In this document: positions 9,768 through 19,225 of the stretch, piece after piece
Layout of the letters: each line of letters starts with the position of its first letter
Numbering within the stretch: the first letter of the stretch is position 1
NCBI RefSeq assembly: GCF_900114775.1
Contig: NZ_FOUE01000002.1
Coordinates: forward strand, 333,847 to 397,846
Origin: Marinobacter zhejiangensis
Lineage (GTDB): Bacteria; Pseudomonadota; Gammaproteobacteria; Pseudomonadales; Oleiphilaceae
DNA length: 64,000 nucleotides
Direction: 5' to 3'
The notes under the pieces: model-generated
Seen by the model: only the letters and a program-made list of their open reading frames with translations
Told to the model about the DNA's origin: nothing
The model's database searches: none
Made by a program: the position numbers and the translations under genes

Positions 9768-10894
9768 TTAATTACATTTGGGTTGATAATTTTAAATCAC
9801 TGGTTGATTTTAGAATCGATTTGGCCAAATTCAATTGTGTTGTTGGTTTAAATGGAGCTGGTAAATCAACGTTGCTCCAGGCATTGGATTTTGTTTCTCA
9901 GCTGATGCTTGGTGATATTGATGAGTGGTTGAAAGGACGCCACTGGGATAGCTCTGACCTTAATTCAAAGTTGACAAAGAAAAGCAATATAGATTTTGAG
10001 GTAGGACTTGAAATCTCAGGTAAGAAAGTGTCTTGGTCTGGGAGTTTTAATCGGTCGTCTTTAAGCTGTACTAAGGAGTTTATTATTGAGGAAGGCGAGA
10101 GGCTGCTGTCGGTTGAGGATGCCGGATATACGTTTAATGGTCTTCGTCATGAGATTGTTTTTGATTATCAAGGGTCTTTGCTCTCACGCTTAAAAGAAAG
10201 CCAGCAAGGTAATACACTTCGTTTGGTGAAAGAGCTGATTCTTAATATACGTTCGCTAGACCTGATTAGCCCTGAATTACTGAGAAGCCAGTCTCGCTCC
10301 TCTGAAGGAAAGCTTGGGTTGGGCGGTGAAAAGCTATCGGCCCTTATCCATGAATCGGGTTTTGAAGCTAAATCCAAATTGAAGCGTGAGTTGAAAAAGG
10401 TTTATCCACAGCTGGACTCTATTGTTACTAAGTCTCTACGTTCTGGCTGGAAGCAGCTTGAAGTTAACGAACATTATGGAGAGCGGAAGCTAACATCAAC
10501 TGCCAGACATGTGAATGACGGTATGCTTAGGCTAATGGCAATTCTGCTTCAGCTGGAAATTGGTAATGCCTTTTTGCTATTCGATGAGATAGAAAACGGG
10601 ATTAATCCAGAATTAATCGAATATTTGATTGACCATCTTGTTAATTCCAATGATCAGGTCATGGTGACTACCCACAGTCCAATGATTCTGAACTTCATGG
10701 AAGATGATGTGGCGAGAGCAGGTGTTCATTACCTCTATAAAACTAAAGAGGGTTTCACTCGTTCAATTAAGCTATTTGATATTCCATCAATGTCTAAAAA
10801 GTTAGAGTTTATGGGGCCTGGCGAAGCATTTATCGATACCGACCTTACTCAGCTATATAAAGAAATCTCAGATATTAATCCTGCGGAGGCTTAA
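9764..10894 (+). CDS. SMC/OLD-like AAA ATPase, partner of the next TOPRIM gene (PARIS-like)
   Basis: 376-residue ABC/SMC-like ATPase. Walker A GLNGAGKST lies at residues 28-36, the Walker B acidic pair DE at 274-275 within LLFDEIENG, and a switch-type THS follows near residue 305. The short insert between the Walker motifs fits the AAA_15/AAA_21 class rather than a long coiled-coil SMC. It starts on an ATGA overlap with the DUF262 gene and ends one base before the TOPRIM gene, so the two make an ATPase plus TOPRIM pair. Such pairs occur in PARIS (AriA/AriB), OLD/Gabija and RloAB-type systems. PARIS is known to nest in BREX loci between pglX and pglZ, which favours it by position. The sequence alone does not decide. 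Confidence 0.8.
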   Translation: MINYIWVDNFKSLVDFRIDLAKFNCVVGLNGAGKSTLLQALDFVSQLMLGDIDEWLKGRHWDSSDLNSKLTKKSNIDFEVGLEISGKKVSWSGSFNRSSLSCTKEFIIEEGERLLSVEDAGYTFNGLRHEIVFDYQGSLLSRLKESQQGNTLRLVKELILNIRSLDLISPELLRSQSRSSEGKLGLGGEKLSALIHESGFEAKSKLKRELKKVYPQLDSIVTKSLRSGWKQLEVNEHYGERKLTSTARHVNDGMLRLMAILLQLEIGNAFLLFDEIENGINPELIEYLIDHLVNSNDQVMVTTHSPMILNFMEDDVARAGVHYLYKTKEGFTRSIKLFDIPSMSKKLEFMGPGEAFIDTDLTQLYKEISDINPAEA

Positions 10895-10895
10895 C

Positions 10896-11639
10896 ATGTA
10901 TTTGTTGTTAAGCGGGGAAGGACCTAGTGATATTGGGCGGTGCAATCCTTCCGCAGGTTCTTGTGAGCGTACAGGCTTTGCTGAAGGGCCAATGGCAATC
11001 ATAGTCGATCAGTTGGTAGAGGTATTTCAGGGGTATGAAATGTCTCATCTGGCTACGGAGCGAGTTAGCTATGTATCAGAAGCTTATTTGGCAGCAAATA
11101 AATTGCCACCCAAAAGAAGAGCCATGGCTCTGAAAGGTAAGAAAAAACCTGCTGAAACGAAATATTTCTACGAAAATGCCCGAGCATTAGCTGCTACAGC
11201 CAAGGCAAAAAGCGAAGAGGTCGGTGATAAGGTCGTGGCTGTTTTGTTTAGGGACTCGGATGGCACCGCTTCGGCTGGTCGCGGGAATTGGCACGACAAA
11301 CGCAACTCTATGTTACAAGGCTTCAAAGATGAAGATTTTGAGTTGGGTGTGCCGATGGTGCCTAAGCCAAAGTCTGAGGCGTGGTTGCTATGCGCAACGA
11401 AAGTGAACCCTTATCAGCATTGCGCTGCCTTAGAGAATGAGTCGGGTAATGATAAATCAGTTAATCCGCTCAAAGACCAGCTTTCAGCTTCGCTTAATGG
11501 AAAAGCAGGCACTGCTCATGTCAATCGCCTAGTTACGGATAAAAAGATAGATATTGATCGAATCGACATGCCTTCGTTCAATTGTTTTAAAGCCGATCTT
11601 CACCGAGCAGTAAATTTAGCTAATGGAGTTGGCGAATGA
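10896..11639 (+). CDS. TOPRIM-domain protein, putative nuclease/effector paired with the AAA ATPase
   Basis: 247 residues. The TOPRIM signature is visible: an early acidic residue, E8, in LLLSGEGPSD and a D-x-D-G motif at residues 120-123 (RDSDG). A basic stretch around residues 65-85 may contact nucleic acid. A downstream conserved-looking PKPKSEAWLL segment resembles the DUF4276/RloB-type TOPRIM proteins. The gene follows its ATPase by one base and overlaps pglZ by 4 bases (ATGA). In known systems the TOPRIM partner is released or activated by the ATPase on sensing phage and cuts nucleic acid (tRNA in the case of AriB). Which family it belongs to is unresolved. Confidence 0.7.
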   Translation: MYLLLSGEGPSDIGRCNPSAGSCERTGFAEGPMAIIVDQLVEVFQGYEMSHLATERVSYVSEAYLAANKLPPKRRAMALKGKKKPAETKYFYENARALAATAKAKSEEVGDKVVAVLFRDSDGTASAGRGNWHDKRNSMLQGFKDEDFELGVPMVPKPKSEAWLLCATKVNPYQHCAALENESGNDKSVNPLKDQLSASLNGKAGTAHVNRLVTDKKIDIDRIDMPSFNCFKADLHRAVNLANGVGE

Positions 11640-14263
11640 ACCTCAGCCAACTTCGTCAAGGCCTGGAGCAGGCATTCTACAAAGAAAATCATCGTCTGGT
11701 GTTCTGGTATGACCCGGAGCTGTCATTTTTGGATGAACTGCCATCTCTGTCTCTCGTGGACGTGCAGATCCTTAACATGGCAAATGAATCGACACTGGGA
11801 ATCAAGATCAAATTGGAGCTGGAAGACAAGGCTGGTAAGTACCTCCTGTACTTCCCCTTTGCGGAGCCAGATGCGGAAAAAGACTGGCTGCTCGACATCA
11901 AGTTGTACTCCAGATGTTTCTACGCCGATCGCTTCTCAATCATCTTCAACGATCTTGGCCTTCACCAGCAAAGCTTGAGAGAGCACCTGGCCAAGCGAGA
12001 CAAATTCCTTGCCAGCAAAGCAAGGCTGACGGCGCTGCAGCGCTATGTTCAGCCTGATTTTGACGAGACTGACCTGGACATGGCCATGATTGCTTCCGTA
12101 GTTAAGGCGGAAAGCTGTGACCTCCCACATGTGATCCTGGCACTTGCTGAAGAGACGGTGGCGGATGATCTAGGCCTGGAAACCAATCCGGCAGCACTCA
12201 ATGAGCTCGAAAAGTACGACCTGGTACCGGCACTGGTAGCCGCGCTTCAGTCTGAAATTGGCTACCCGGCTAAGTTTGAGGAGTTGAACGGCGAAGCGCC
12301 GTTTAAGCTGGGGCATTTCTTTATCCGGCTGCTGATTACAGGTTTCTGCGAGAGTGTTGGTGATGTACCAAGCTGGGCGAAAGAACTCGTGATGTCGTCA
12401 GCCAGCTCCCGCGCAACGGCCAGAGCGCTGCTCTCACGTTGGCGGGACAGTTCACGGTACTACAAGGCATTCGATGCTGTGTCCGGGTGGGTAGCAATCG
12501 CGTTGCGCATCAAGGATAAGGTTGGTGTTTTCGACATTGACCAGCTCAGCGATGTTGTCACCTTTGAGGCCGTGGAGCAGAAGATCATCGTTGATCTTGC
12601 CGAGGCTATTCCACATGCTCCCAGGGGGGAGCTGGAGCGCTTCCGCGCAATGATTGCGTCGCGCCTGGACGGTTACTGGGCTTCCAAGCATAAAGACGAT
12701 ACGACGCGCCGGAAGTACCGCACCGTTTACACTGCATTGCAGGCTGCTATCGACCTGTTCAGTCTGCGTATTCAGCATGATGGCGGATTTCACTTCGAGT
12801 CGAGTGAGGCTCTATACAAGGCTTACGAGCGAGATCTATACCGCTTTGATATGGCCTACCGCCATTACTGTGAAGCCTCTCACCGTGCTCATGTTGAGAT
12901 CCTGAAAAAGCTCGATGACGAAGTGGAGAACTGTTACGCCTACTGGTACATCGACAACCTGGCGAAGAACTGGGGTGACCGCATCGAGGCAGAGCAACGT
13001 CTTGCTCAGTGGCGTTTCCCTGGAACCCCCAATCAGCAGGACTTCTTTCAGGGCTTGGTGAAGCCGCTTTTTTCCAGATCTACCAAGCGCCGGGTGGTGG
13101 TGATAATCAGTGATGCCTTCCGCTATGAGGCGGCCGTTGAGCTACGTGATCGTATCAACGATAAACGATACTCAGAAGCCACCCTGTCTTCGCAGCTTGG
13201 CGTGGTCCCAAGTTATACGACTTTGGGGATGGCTTCCCTCTTGCCCCATAAAACACTGGAGTACCGAGAATCAGCGTCCGATGACGTGTTTGTCGATGGC
13301 CAATCCAGTAAAGGCACGGCGGCAAGATCCAAGATCCTTGCTGCACATGGCGGCCTGGCCGTGACAGCGGAAACCGTAAAAGGGTGGTCGCGGGATGAAG
13401 GCCGGGAGGTTCTCAAGGATCAGGAGCTGGTGTACGTCTACCACAATATTATCGATGATCGTAGCGACGGTGGTGGGCCTTCAGAGATATACACCTTCAA
13501 GCATGTCGAAGATGCAATTGAGGATCTTACGGAGCTGAGCCGCAAGATTCTGATGCACTTCAACACATCAACGGTGCTTATTACCGCAGATCATGGCTTC
13601 CTGTTCCAGCAAAGCAAGCTGGAAGCTGCCGATCGCTCGTCTCTGGCTGAGAAGCCAACCAATGCCCTGAAGAACAAAAAGCGCTACGTCGTGGGCTTTG
13701 GACTGCCAGATACCAAGGAAGCTTGGAAGGGCTCCACCAAGGCAACGGCCGGAACTGCTTCAGAAACTGATTTTTGGGTACCAAAAGGGGCTAATCGATT
13801 CCACTTTGTGGGCGGCTCGCGTTTCGTCCACGGAGGGGTCATGCCACAAGAGATTGTTGTCCCAGTGCTAACCGTCAAGCAGCTTCGTGGGGAGAAAGCC
13901 GAGAAGCGTACCAAGCGCAAGGTGGGTGTAATTTCTACCAAGTCCACTCTGAAGATGGTGAACAACATTCAGAAGTTCGACCTGATGCAGACCGAAGTGG
14001 TCAGTGATTTGGTTACGCCGGTCACGGTGTCAGTGGCGATCTATGACGGTGACAGTAAAGTCTCCAGTGAGGAATCGGTGACTTTTGACTGCGCAACGGA
14101 TTCCGTGACAGAGCGGGTCAAACAGATACGCCTCTCATTGTCTGGCACGGATTTCGATCGGAAGAAGGATTACTTCCTGGTGCTTAAGGACAAGGATCTG
14201 AATACCGAGATGGAGCGCTACAAGGTTACGATTGACCTGGCATTTACCGACGACTTCTTCTGA
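11636..14263 (+). CDS. pglZ: BREX-1 alkaline phosphatase-superfamily protein PglZ
   Basis: 875-residue protein of the PglZ type A family. The alkaline-phosphatase-like metal-binding core is visible as VVVIISDAFRYE (about residue 485) and ITADHGFLFQ (about residue 648). The conserved C-terminal FVHGG and EIVVPV segments follow near residues 730-745. PglZ is essential for BREX and is nuclease- or phosphatase-like. The N-terminal half is a helical region with no further motif recognised. Its start overlaps the TOPRIM gene stop by 4 bases, so pglZ translation now depends on the inserted cargo genes being translated. brxL follows after 19 bases. Confidence 0.94.
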   Translation: MNLSQLRQGLEQAFYKENHRLVFWYDPELSFLDELPSLSLVDVQILNMANESTLGIKIKLELEDKAGKYLLYFPFAEPDAEKDWLLDIKLYSRCFYADRFSIIFNDLGLHQQSLREHLAKRDKFLASKARLTALQRYVQPDFDETDLDMAMIASVVKAESCDLPHVILALAEETVADDLGLETNPAALNELEKYDLVPALVAALQSEIGYPAKFEELNGEAPFKLGHFFIRLLITGFCESVGDVPSWAKELVMSSASSRATARALLSRWRDSSRYYKAFDAVSGWVAIALRIKDKVGVFDIDQLSDVVTFEAVEQKIIVDLAEAIPHAPRGELERFRAMIASRLDGYWASKHKDDTTRRKYRTVYTALQAAIDLFSLRIQHDGGFHFESSEALYKAYERDLYRFDMAYRHYCEASHRAHVEILKKLDDEVENCYAYWYIDNLAKNWGDRIEAEQRLAQWRFPGTPNQQDFFQGLVKPLFSRSTKRRVVVIISDAFRYEAAVELRDRINDKRYSEATLSSQLGVVPSYTTLGMASLLPHKTLEYRESASDDVFVDGQSSKGTAARSKILAAHGGLAVTAETVKGWSRDEGREVLKDQELVYVYHNIIDDRSDGGGPSEIYTFKHVEDAIEDLTELSRKILMHFNTSTVLITADHGFLFQQSKLEAADRSSLAEKPTNALKNKKRYVVGFGLPDTKEAWKGSTKATAGTASETDFWVPKGANRFHFVGGSRFVHGGVMPQEIVVPVLTVKQLRGEKAEKRTKRKVGVISTKSTLKMVNNIQKFDLMQTEVVSDLVTPVTVSVAIYDGDSKVSSEESVTFDCATDSVTERVKQIRLSLSGTDFDRKKDYFLVLKDKDLNTEMERYKVTIDLAFTDDFF

Positions 14264-14282
14264 CTACGAATTGACTTAGAGC

Positions 14283-16331
14283 ATGCTGAGTATGGAATCC
14301 GCTAACGATAAAGAACTGGATCAACTGCTGAATGAGCACTTTGCGGGGCGCGTGGTTCGCAAGGATCTCACGAAGCTCATCAAAGAGGGGGCCAATGTCC
14401 CTGTCTATGTGCTCGAATACCTTCTTGGCATGTACTGCGCTTCTGATGATCCGGAGATCATTGAACAGGGTCTCAACAACGTCAAGACTGTGTTGGCAGA
14501 GAACTACGTTCGCCCGGATGAAGCCGAAAAGGTTAAGTCGCTGGTGAAGGAGCGGGGTACCTATAAGGTCATCGACCGGGTAACCGTGAAGCTGAATGAG
14601 CGCAAGGACAAGTATGAGGCCTCCTTCAGCAATCTGGGGATCAAAGACGCTGAAATCTCCTCAGGTATCGTCAAAGAGTACGAGAAGCTGCTGGTGGGCG
14701 GTATCTGGGTGATTGCCACCTTGAGCTATTACCATGAGGAAGGCCAGTCCGGTTCTCCGTTTGGGGTGACTCTTCTCAAGCCTATCCAAATGCCGAATAT
14801 GGACATGGATGAGCTCTTCCAGGGACGATCCGCATTAACAACGGACCAATGGCGCGAGTGTTTGATCCGCTCGGTCGGTATGGAACCTGCGGCATTGGGT
14901 GTGGATGTACAGTGGCACATTCTGGCTCGGATGATTCCATTCGTAGAAAACAACTACAACGTCTGTGAGTTGGGTCCACGCGGGACAGGTAAAAGTCACA
15001 TTTACAAGGAATGCTCCCCCAATAGCATCTTGGTATCCGGTGGCCAGACGACCGTGGCCAACCTGTTCTACAACATGAGTTCACGCCGGATTGGCTTGGT
15101 TGGACTCTGGGATCTGGTTGCTTTTGATGAGGTGGCAGGTATTTCCTTCAAGGACAAAGATGGCGTCCAGATTATGAAGGACTATATGGCCTCCGGCTCC
15201 TTTGCCCGTGGTCGCGAACAGATGGAAGCCTCGGCCTCAATGGTCTTTGTCGGCAATATCAACCAGAGCGTTGAGTCTCTGGTGAAAACCAGTCACCTGC
15301 TGGCACCATTTCCGGAAGCCATGATCGACTCCGCTTTTTTTGATCGTTTCCATGCCTACATCCCAGGCTGGGAAATCCCCAAGATGCGCCCGGAGTTTTT
15401 CACCAATCGCTACGGTTTGATTGTGGACTACCTTGCCGAGTTCTACCGCGAGATGCGCAGGCGGAGCTTCGCCGATGCCATCGAGAAATACTTCAAACTG
15501 GGGAACAACCTGAACCAGCGCGACGTGATCGCGGTACGTAAGACCGTTTCCGGGCTATTGAAGCTGCTATTCCCGCATGGACAATTCGAGAAAGAAGATG
15601 TCCGTCAGTGTCTGGAATACGCCCTCCAGGTTCGACGCCGAGTGAAGGAACAACTCAAAAAGATTGGTGGTATGGAGTTCTACGATGTCCACTTCAGTTA
15701 CATCGACAATGACTCGTTGGAAGAGCATTTCGTATCAGTCAAAGAGCAGGGTGGCGGCGGACTGATCCCCGAAGGCCCTGGTAAGCCCGGATTCCTTCAC
15801 ACCATTGGTCTCAGTAACAAAGGGATGCCGGGGTTATACCGGCTGGAGCTTCAGGTTACTAAAGGTTCCGGCAAGCTGGCCACGTCCGGGCTATGGAACT
15901 CCAGTGCAGCTAAAGAACAGGTGAAGATTGCCTTCGATTACTTTAAGGCAAATGCCTCGAGGATCAGCGGTGGCACTAAGGTGGGCGAGCATGACTTCCA
16001 TTTGCACGCGGTTGAACTTCAGAACACTGGTCCATTCAGTCACCTGGCACTCTCCAGTCTGGTTGCCTTTGCGTCAGGCCTCCTTGGTAAGCCTCTCCAG
16101 AACCAGATGGTGGTGTTGGGGGACATGAGTCTTGGCGGCTCAGTCACCCCGGTAGAAAGCCTTGCTGAGTGCCTGCAAGTTGCTTTTGATGCAGGTGCCA
16201 AGAAGGTGGCTTTGCCGATGAGCAGCGCAGCTGACATCCCAACGATACCGGCCGAGCTGTTTACCAAGTTCCAGACCAGCTTCTATGCCGATCCGGTGGA
16301 TGCGGTGTTTAAAGCTCTTGGGGTGGACTAA
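14283..16331 (+). CDS. brxL: BREX-1 Lon-like AAA+ protein BrxL
   Basis: 682 residues, the usual BrxL size. An N-terminal domain is followed by an AAA+ core with Walker A GPRGTGKS at about residue 234 and Walker B VAFDEVAG near residue 280. A C-terminal Lon-protease-like domain contains GDMSLGGS near residue 617. BrxL assembles into DNA-binding ring complexes and is the last gene of type 1 BREX. The ORF could start at the ATG at 14283 or at 14292 (MESAND). Neither has a strong Shine-Dalgarno, so the start is uncertain by three residues. The SMEK gene begins 40 bases downstream on the same strand and may share the transcript. Confidence 0.94.
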   Translation: MLSMESANDKELDQLLNEHFAGRVVRKDLTKLIKEGANVPVYVLEYLLGMYCASDDPEIIEQGLNNVKTVLAENYVRPDEAEKVKSLVKERGTYKVIDRVTVKLNERKDKYEASFSNLGIKDAEISSGIVKEYEKLLVGGIWVIATLSYYHEEGQSGSPFGVTLLKPIQMPNMDMDELFQGRSALTTDQWRECLIRSVGMEPAALGVDVQWHILARMIPFVENNYNVCELGPRGTGKSHIYKECSPNSILVSGGQTTVANLFYNMSSRRIGLVGLWDLVAFDEVAGISFKDKDGVQIMKDYMASGSFARGREQMEASASMVFVGNINQSVESLVKTSHLLAPFPEAMIDSAFFDRFHAYIPGWEIPKMRPEFFTNRYGLIVDYLAEFYREMRRRSFADAIEKYFKLGNNLNQRDVIAVRKTVSGLLKLLFPHGQFEKEDVRQCLEYALQVRRRVKEQLKKIGGMEFYDVHFSYIDNDSLEEHFVSVKEQGGGGLIPEGPGKPGFLHTIGLSNKGMPGLYRLELQVTKGSGKLATSGLWNSSAAKEQVKIAFDYFKANASRISGGTKVGEHDFHLHAVELQNTGPFSHLALSSLVAFASGLLGKPLQNQMVVLGDMSLGGSVTPVESLAECLQVAFDAGAKKVALPMSSAADIPTIPAELFTKFQTSFYADPVDAVFKALGVD

Positions 16332-16371
16332 TAGTAAGCATCAAATTGAAATCGGGACTGGAAGGACGCCA

Positions 16372-17793
16372 ATGAAACAAGTCGAGATCGAAAATCAGTT
16401 ACGGGAGGTTGTCAGCAGGTTGATGACCGAAGTTGATCTGGCGACAAAGCAGGGAAGGCTTGATTTAAACCTGATTTCAGAAGATGCCTGGATACCGATC
16501 CTGAAGGAGGTCTACCAGTGCCCAAATCTGGTTAACCTGAATAGGAAACACAAGAATTTTCCAGGTATCGATTTGGGGGACGAACAGGATCGGGTTGCTT
16601 TTCAGGTTACTTCCTCCACGGATTTAGAGAAGGTCAAATCGACCTTAGAGCAATTCAAGAAACGCAACTACAAGAATGCTTTTGACGAGCTGTATATCTT
16701 TACATTGCGGGCTAAGCAGAAAAGCTACTCTCAAGAAGCCATTGATAAGGTGATCGGTGATGATATTCGGTTTGATCCAAAGGACCATATCATTGATCCA
16801 GGCGATATATTGGCCACGATCACCGGGTTACGATTACCTGCTCAAGAGAGGATGTTGCAGGAGTTTCGGACAATCCTTGGGGATGTGCAAACTTCAGTTC
16901 ATGAGCTGAACGCGCCTGAGAATGCTCCATATATCTTAGTCTCAAACCTCATTGAGGTTACTCCTCCAAAAGCATTGTATGTAGCGGAATTGTGCATAGA
17001 CGAAGAAAGCACGCTTGTCGCCGCTCGGCGGGATTTTAATTACAAGGGTCAGCGCCCTAAAAAACATCTCCTGGTGCGGTTTGCACTACAGATTGCAGGT
17101 TTGGACTGTTATGGCTGGACTATACATGAAAATCGGATTTTTACGTTTTATGACATGGAACGAGAGTCTGCATTCAGGTCTGTAGTGGACATTGGAAGTA
17201 TCGAAGAGCTGATGACGGAGGATATTTCTCAGCATGAGTTAGTGGAGTATCAAAATCTGTTCAAGTACTTGATGAAAGATACAGTGCGCGACCAGCTTTT
17301 GGCTTTCAATGTGAATTGGAGCAAGCAGCAGAAGCAGTTTTACTTCCTTCCTAATGAAAAAGACGCAGACCAAAGAAAGGAAGAGTGGGTAGGTAAAAAA
17401 CTCTCTAGGAGAACGGTTTTCGAGCGAAAGCTCCAAAAGAAAGATCCGACCAAGGTGGCCTTTTTCAAGCACCTTGCATTCGATATTTCGTTCTTGGATG
17501 TTGACTCTCAGTGGTATGCCACCGTCACTCCGAGTTGGTATTACACTTTCAACCTATATAGGCCGAGCATCTTCCACGTTGACCTGTTAACCAAGCAGAA
17601 GCGTTTGGAGCACAACCACTCCGTCAGGGACCAGGTTCGGTTTATTGGATATTTTCTTTCTCACAATCGGAATGAAGAAGATCTAATCGGTTTTGGTGAT
17701 CTTGTCGAACTCCAGTGCCTGTCAAACATCTCGCTTGAAGAAAATGAGGAGCTAGAGGAAGCCTTGGAAGGGGAGGATGCCTGTGCAAATTAA
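16372..17793 (+). CDS. SMEK-domain protein with APAZ-like C-terminal region, effector partner of a short Argonaute
   Basis: 473 residues from the ATG at 16372, chosen because GGAAGGA lies just upstream; an earlier in-frame ATG would overlap brxL. Residues 1-180 match the SMEK domain: FPGIDLGD at 63-70 then VAFQVT at 75-80, followed by LEKVK and KSYSQEAID. The D67 ... Q78-x-T80 pattern resembles a degenerate restriction-endonuclease-fold (D...Q/ExK) core, so a nuclease role is possible but unproven. Residues 190-473 include a WYATVTPSWYYTF segment followed by an E-x-N stretch, similar to the APAZ region that accompanies short Argonautes. The gene overlaps the pAgo gene by 11 bases, so the two are translationally coupled. 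SMEK follows the domain name; APAZ is my inference. Confidence 0.7.
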   Translation: MKQVEIENQLREVVSRLMTEVDLATKQGRLDLNLISEDAWIPILKEVYQCPNLVNLNRKHKNFPGIDLGDEQDRVAFQVTSSTDLEKVKSTLEQFKKRNYKNAFDELYIFTLRAKQKSYSQEAIDKVIGDDIRFDPKDHIIDPGDILATITGLRLPAQERMLQEFRTILGDVQTSVHELNAPENAPYILVSNLIEVTPPKALYVAELCIDEESTLVAARRDFNYKGQRPKKHLLVRFALQIAGLDCYGWTIHENRIFTFYDMERESAFRSVVDIGSIEELMTEDISQHELVEYQNLFKYLMKDTVRDQLLAFNVNWSKQQKQFYFLPNEKDADQRKEEWVGKKLSRRTVFERKLQKKDPTKVAFFKHLAFDISFLDVDSQWYATVTPSWYYTFNLYRPSIFHVDLLTKQKRLEHNHSVRDQVRFIGYFLSHNRNEEDLIGFGDLVELQCLSNISLEENEELEEALEGEDACAN

Positions 17794-19225
17794 GATCCTT
17801 GACGAGCCAAAACTGGAATTTGCCAACGGTACCCATATCTGTCCGAAGGCAGGTATTGAAACGCTTGGCGTCTATGACATGAACGATAAGTTCCGGCAAA
17901 GCGAACTGAGGCTGGGTATTGTTGGGCGCGGTGAAGGTGTAGATCTATTAGATCTATGGATTGCGAAATGTCAGGAAGGGATAGAGGGCAAGGAATCTAA
18001 ATACTCAAACCTCTTCCGGGGATTTGGTGGGTTCACCCAGCATCACGGGTTTTACGCGAAATTTTTATCTGGCCCGACCCTAACCAGGACCATTCAGAAG
18101 TCTGAATTAAACAAGACATTGAGAGTTGAGTCTAGGGAAAGGCGGGTTCAAGTATGCGTAGATCTGTACTTTGATCAGATCCGCTTTCTTGCGGAACACC
18201 GCCCAGTAGATGTCATTGTCTGTGTTATTCCAAATGATATCTTTGAGTCACTTACTAAAGAAGGGGCTAAGGCTGCCAATCCAGAGGTCAGTGACGAAGA
18301 AGAGGATGTGGATGCGGCGAAGAGCACGCTAGAACATAACTTTCGCCGCCTCCTGAAAGCGAAAACCATGCACCTGGGAAAGCCCTTGCAGCTTGTTCTG
18401 GAGAAGTCATTGTCTCTTGATACCGGTAATAAGGGCCAGCAAGATGATGCCACAAGAGCATGGAACTTTTGTACGGCACTCTACTATAAAGGGAACAAAA
18501 CAATTCCCTGGCGACTGGTAGAGGAAGCCCATAAACCGAAGACGTGTTATGTAGGGATAGGGTTCTATAAAAGTCGCGATAATGAAACGGTATCGACCAG
18601 TCTGGCGCAGGTGTTTGACGAGTTTGGACATGGAGTGATCCTCAGGGGCTCGCCAGTTCAGCTAGACAAGCGAGACCGGCGGCCATACATGAATGAGGCG
18701 CAGGCGTTCGAGTTGCTGATGAATGCCCTGAACGAGTACGACCATGCATTGATGCAAATGCCTGCCCGTCTCGTCATTCACAAATCAAGTAATTTCCGAG
18801 AAGAAGAAATTCGCGGCTTTACCAAGGCGATTGAAAGTAAGGGAATACGAATGAAAGACTTCGTGACCATCATGGAATCCAGGATACGGCTCTATAGTTA
18901 TGAACAGTATCCGCCCGTCAGGGGAACCCTACTATCCTTGTCGGAAAGTAAGGCGATTCTCTATACAAAGGGAGCTGTGAATTTTTATAGGACCTATCCC
19001 GGCATGTACGTTCCTTCTCCCTTGGAAATCCGGGCTTTTGAGCAAGACTCCTCACTTGAAGATTTATGCGAGGAAGTTCTCGGTCTGACCAAGATGAACT
19101 GGAACAACACGCAGTTTGACGGACGTTATCCAATCACATTGGAATGTTCTCGGAAAGTGGGAGAAATCATGAAGTATGTTGAGGCTAATGAGAAGCCCCA
19201 AGTCAGCTATAGCTTCTATATGTGA
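17783..19225 (+). CDS. Short prokaryotic Argonaute (MID-PIWI), catalytically inactive
   Basis: 480 residues from a GTG at 17783. This start is preferred to the ATG at 17777 because GGGGAGG lies 6 bases before it but abuts the ATG. The length fits short pAgos (MID plus PIWI only). PIWI landmarks: CYVGIGFYKS at 255-264, RLVIHKSSNF at 329-338, and a C-terminal NWNNTQFDGRYPITLE segment before the terminal helix. The tetrad positions are lost: the first Asp is replaced in VGIGF (G260) and the second Asp in IHKSS (S335/S336). It should therefore bind guide and target without cutting. Family knowledge: short pAgos act with an APAZ-bearing effector to trigger cell suicide on sensing invader nucleic acid. 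The upstream SMEK protein is the obvious partner. Confidence 0.8.
   Translation: MQIKILDEPKLEFANGTHICPKAGIETLGVYDMNDKFRQSELRLGIVGRGEGVDLLDLWIAKCQEGIEGKESKYSNLFRGFGGFTQHHGFYAKFLSGPTLTRTIQKSELNKTLRVESRERRVQVCVDLYFDQIRFLAEHRPVDVIVCVIPNDIFESLTKEGAKAANPEVSDEEEDVDAAKSTLEHNFRRLLKAKTMHLGKPLQLVLEKSLSLDTGNKGQQDDATRAWNFCTALYYKGNKTIPWRLVEEAHKPKTCYVGIGFYKSRDNETVSTSLAQVFDEFGHGVILRGSPVQLDKRDRRPYMNEAQAFELLMNALNEYDHALMQMPARLVIHKSSNFREEEIRGFTKAIESKGIRMKDFVTIMESRIRLYSYEQYPPVRGTLLSLSESKAILYTKGAVNFYRTYPGMYVPSPLEIRAFEQDSSLEDLCEEVLGLTKMNWNNTQFDGRYPITLECSRKVGEIMKYVEANEKPQVSYSFYM

Noticed and set aside
17783..19225. Catalytically active Argonaute
   Set aside because: The Asp positions expected in the VGIxx and IHxxx PIWI motifs are Gly and Ser here.
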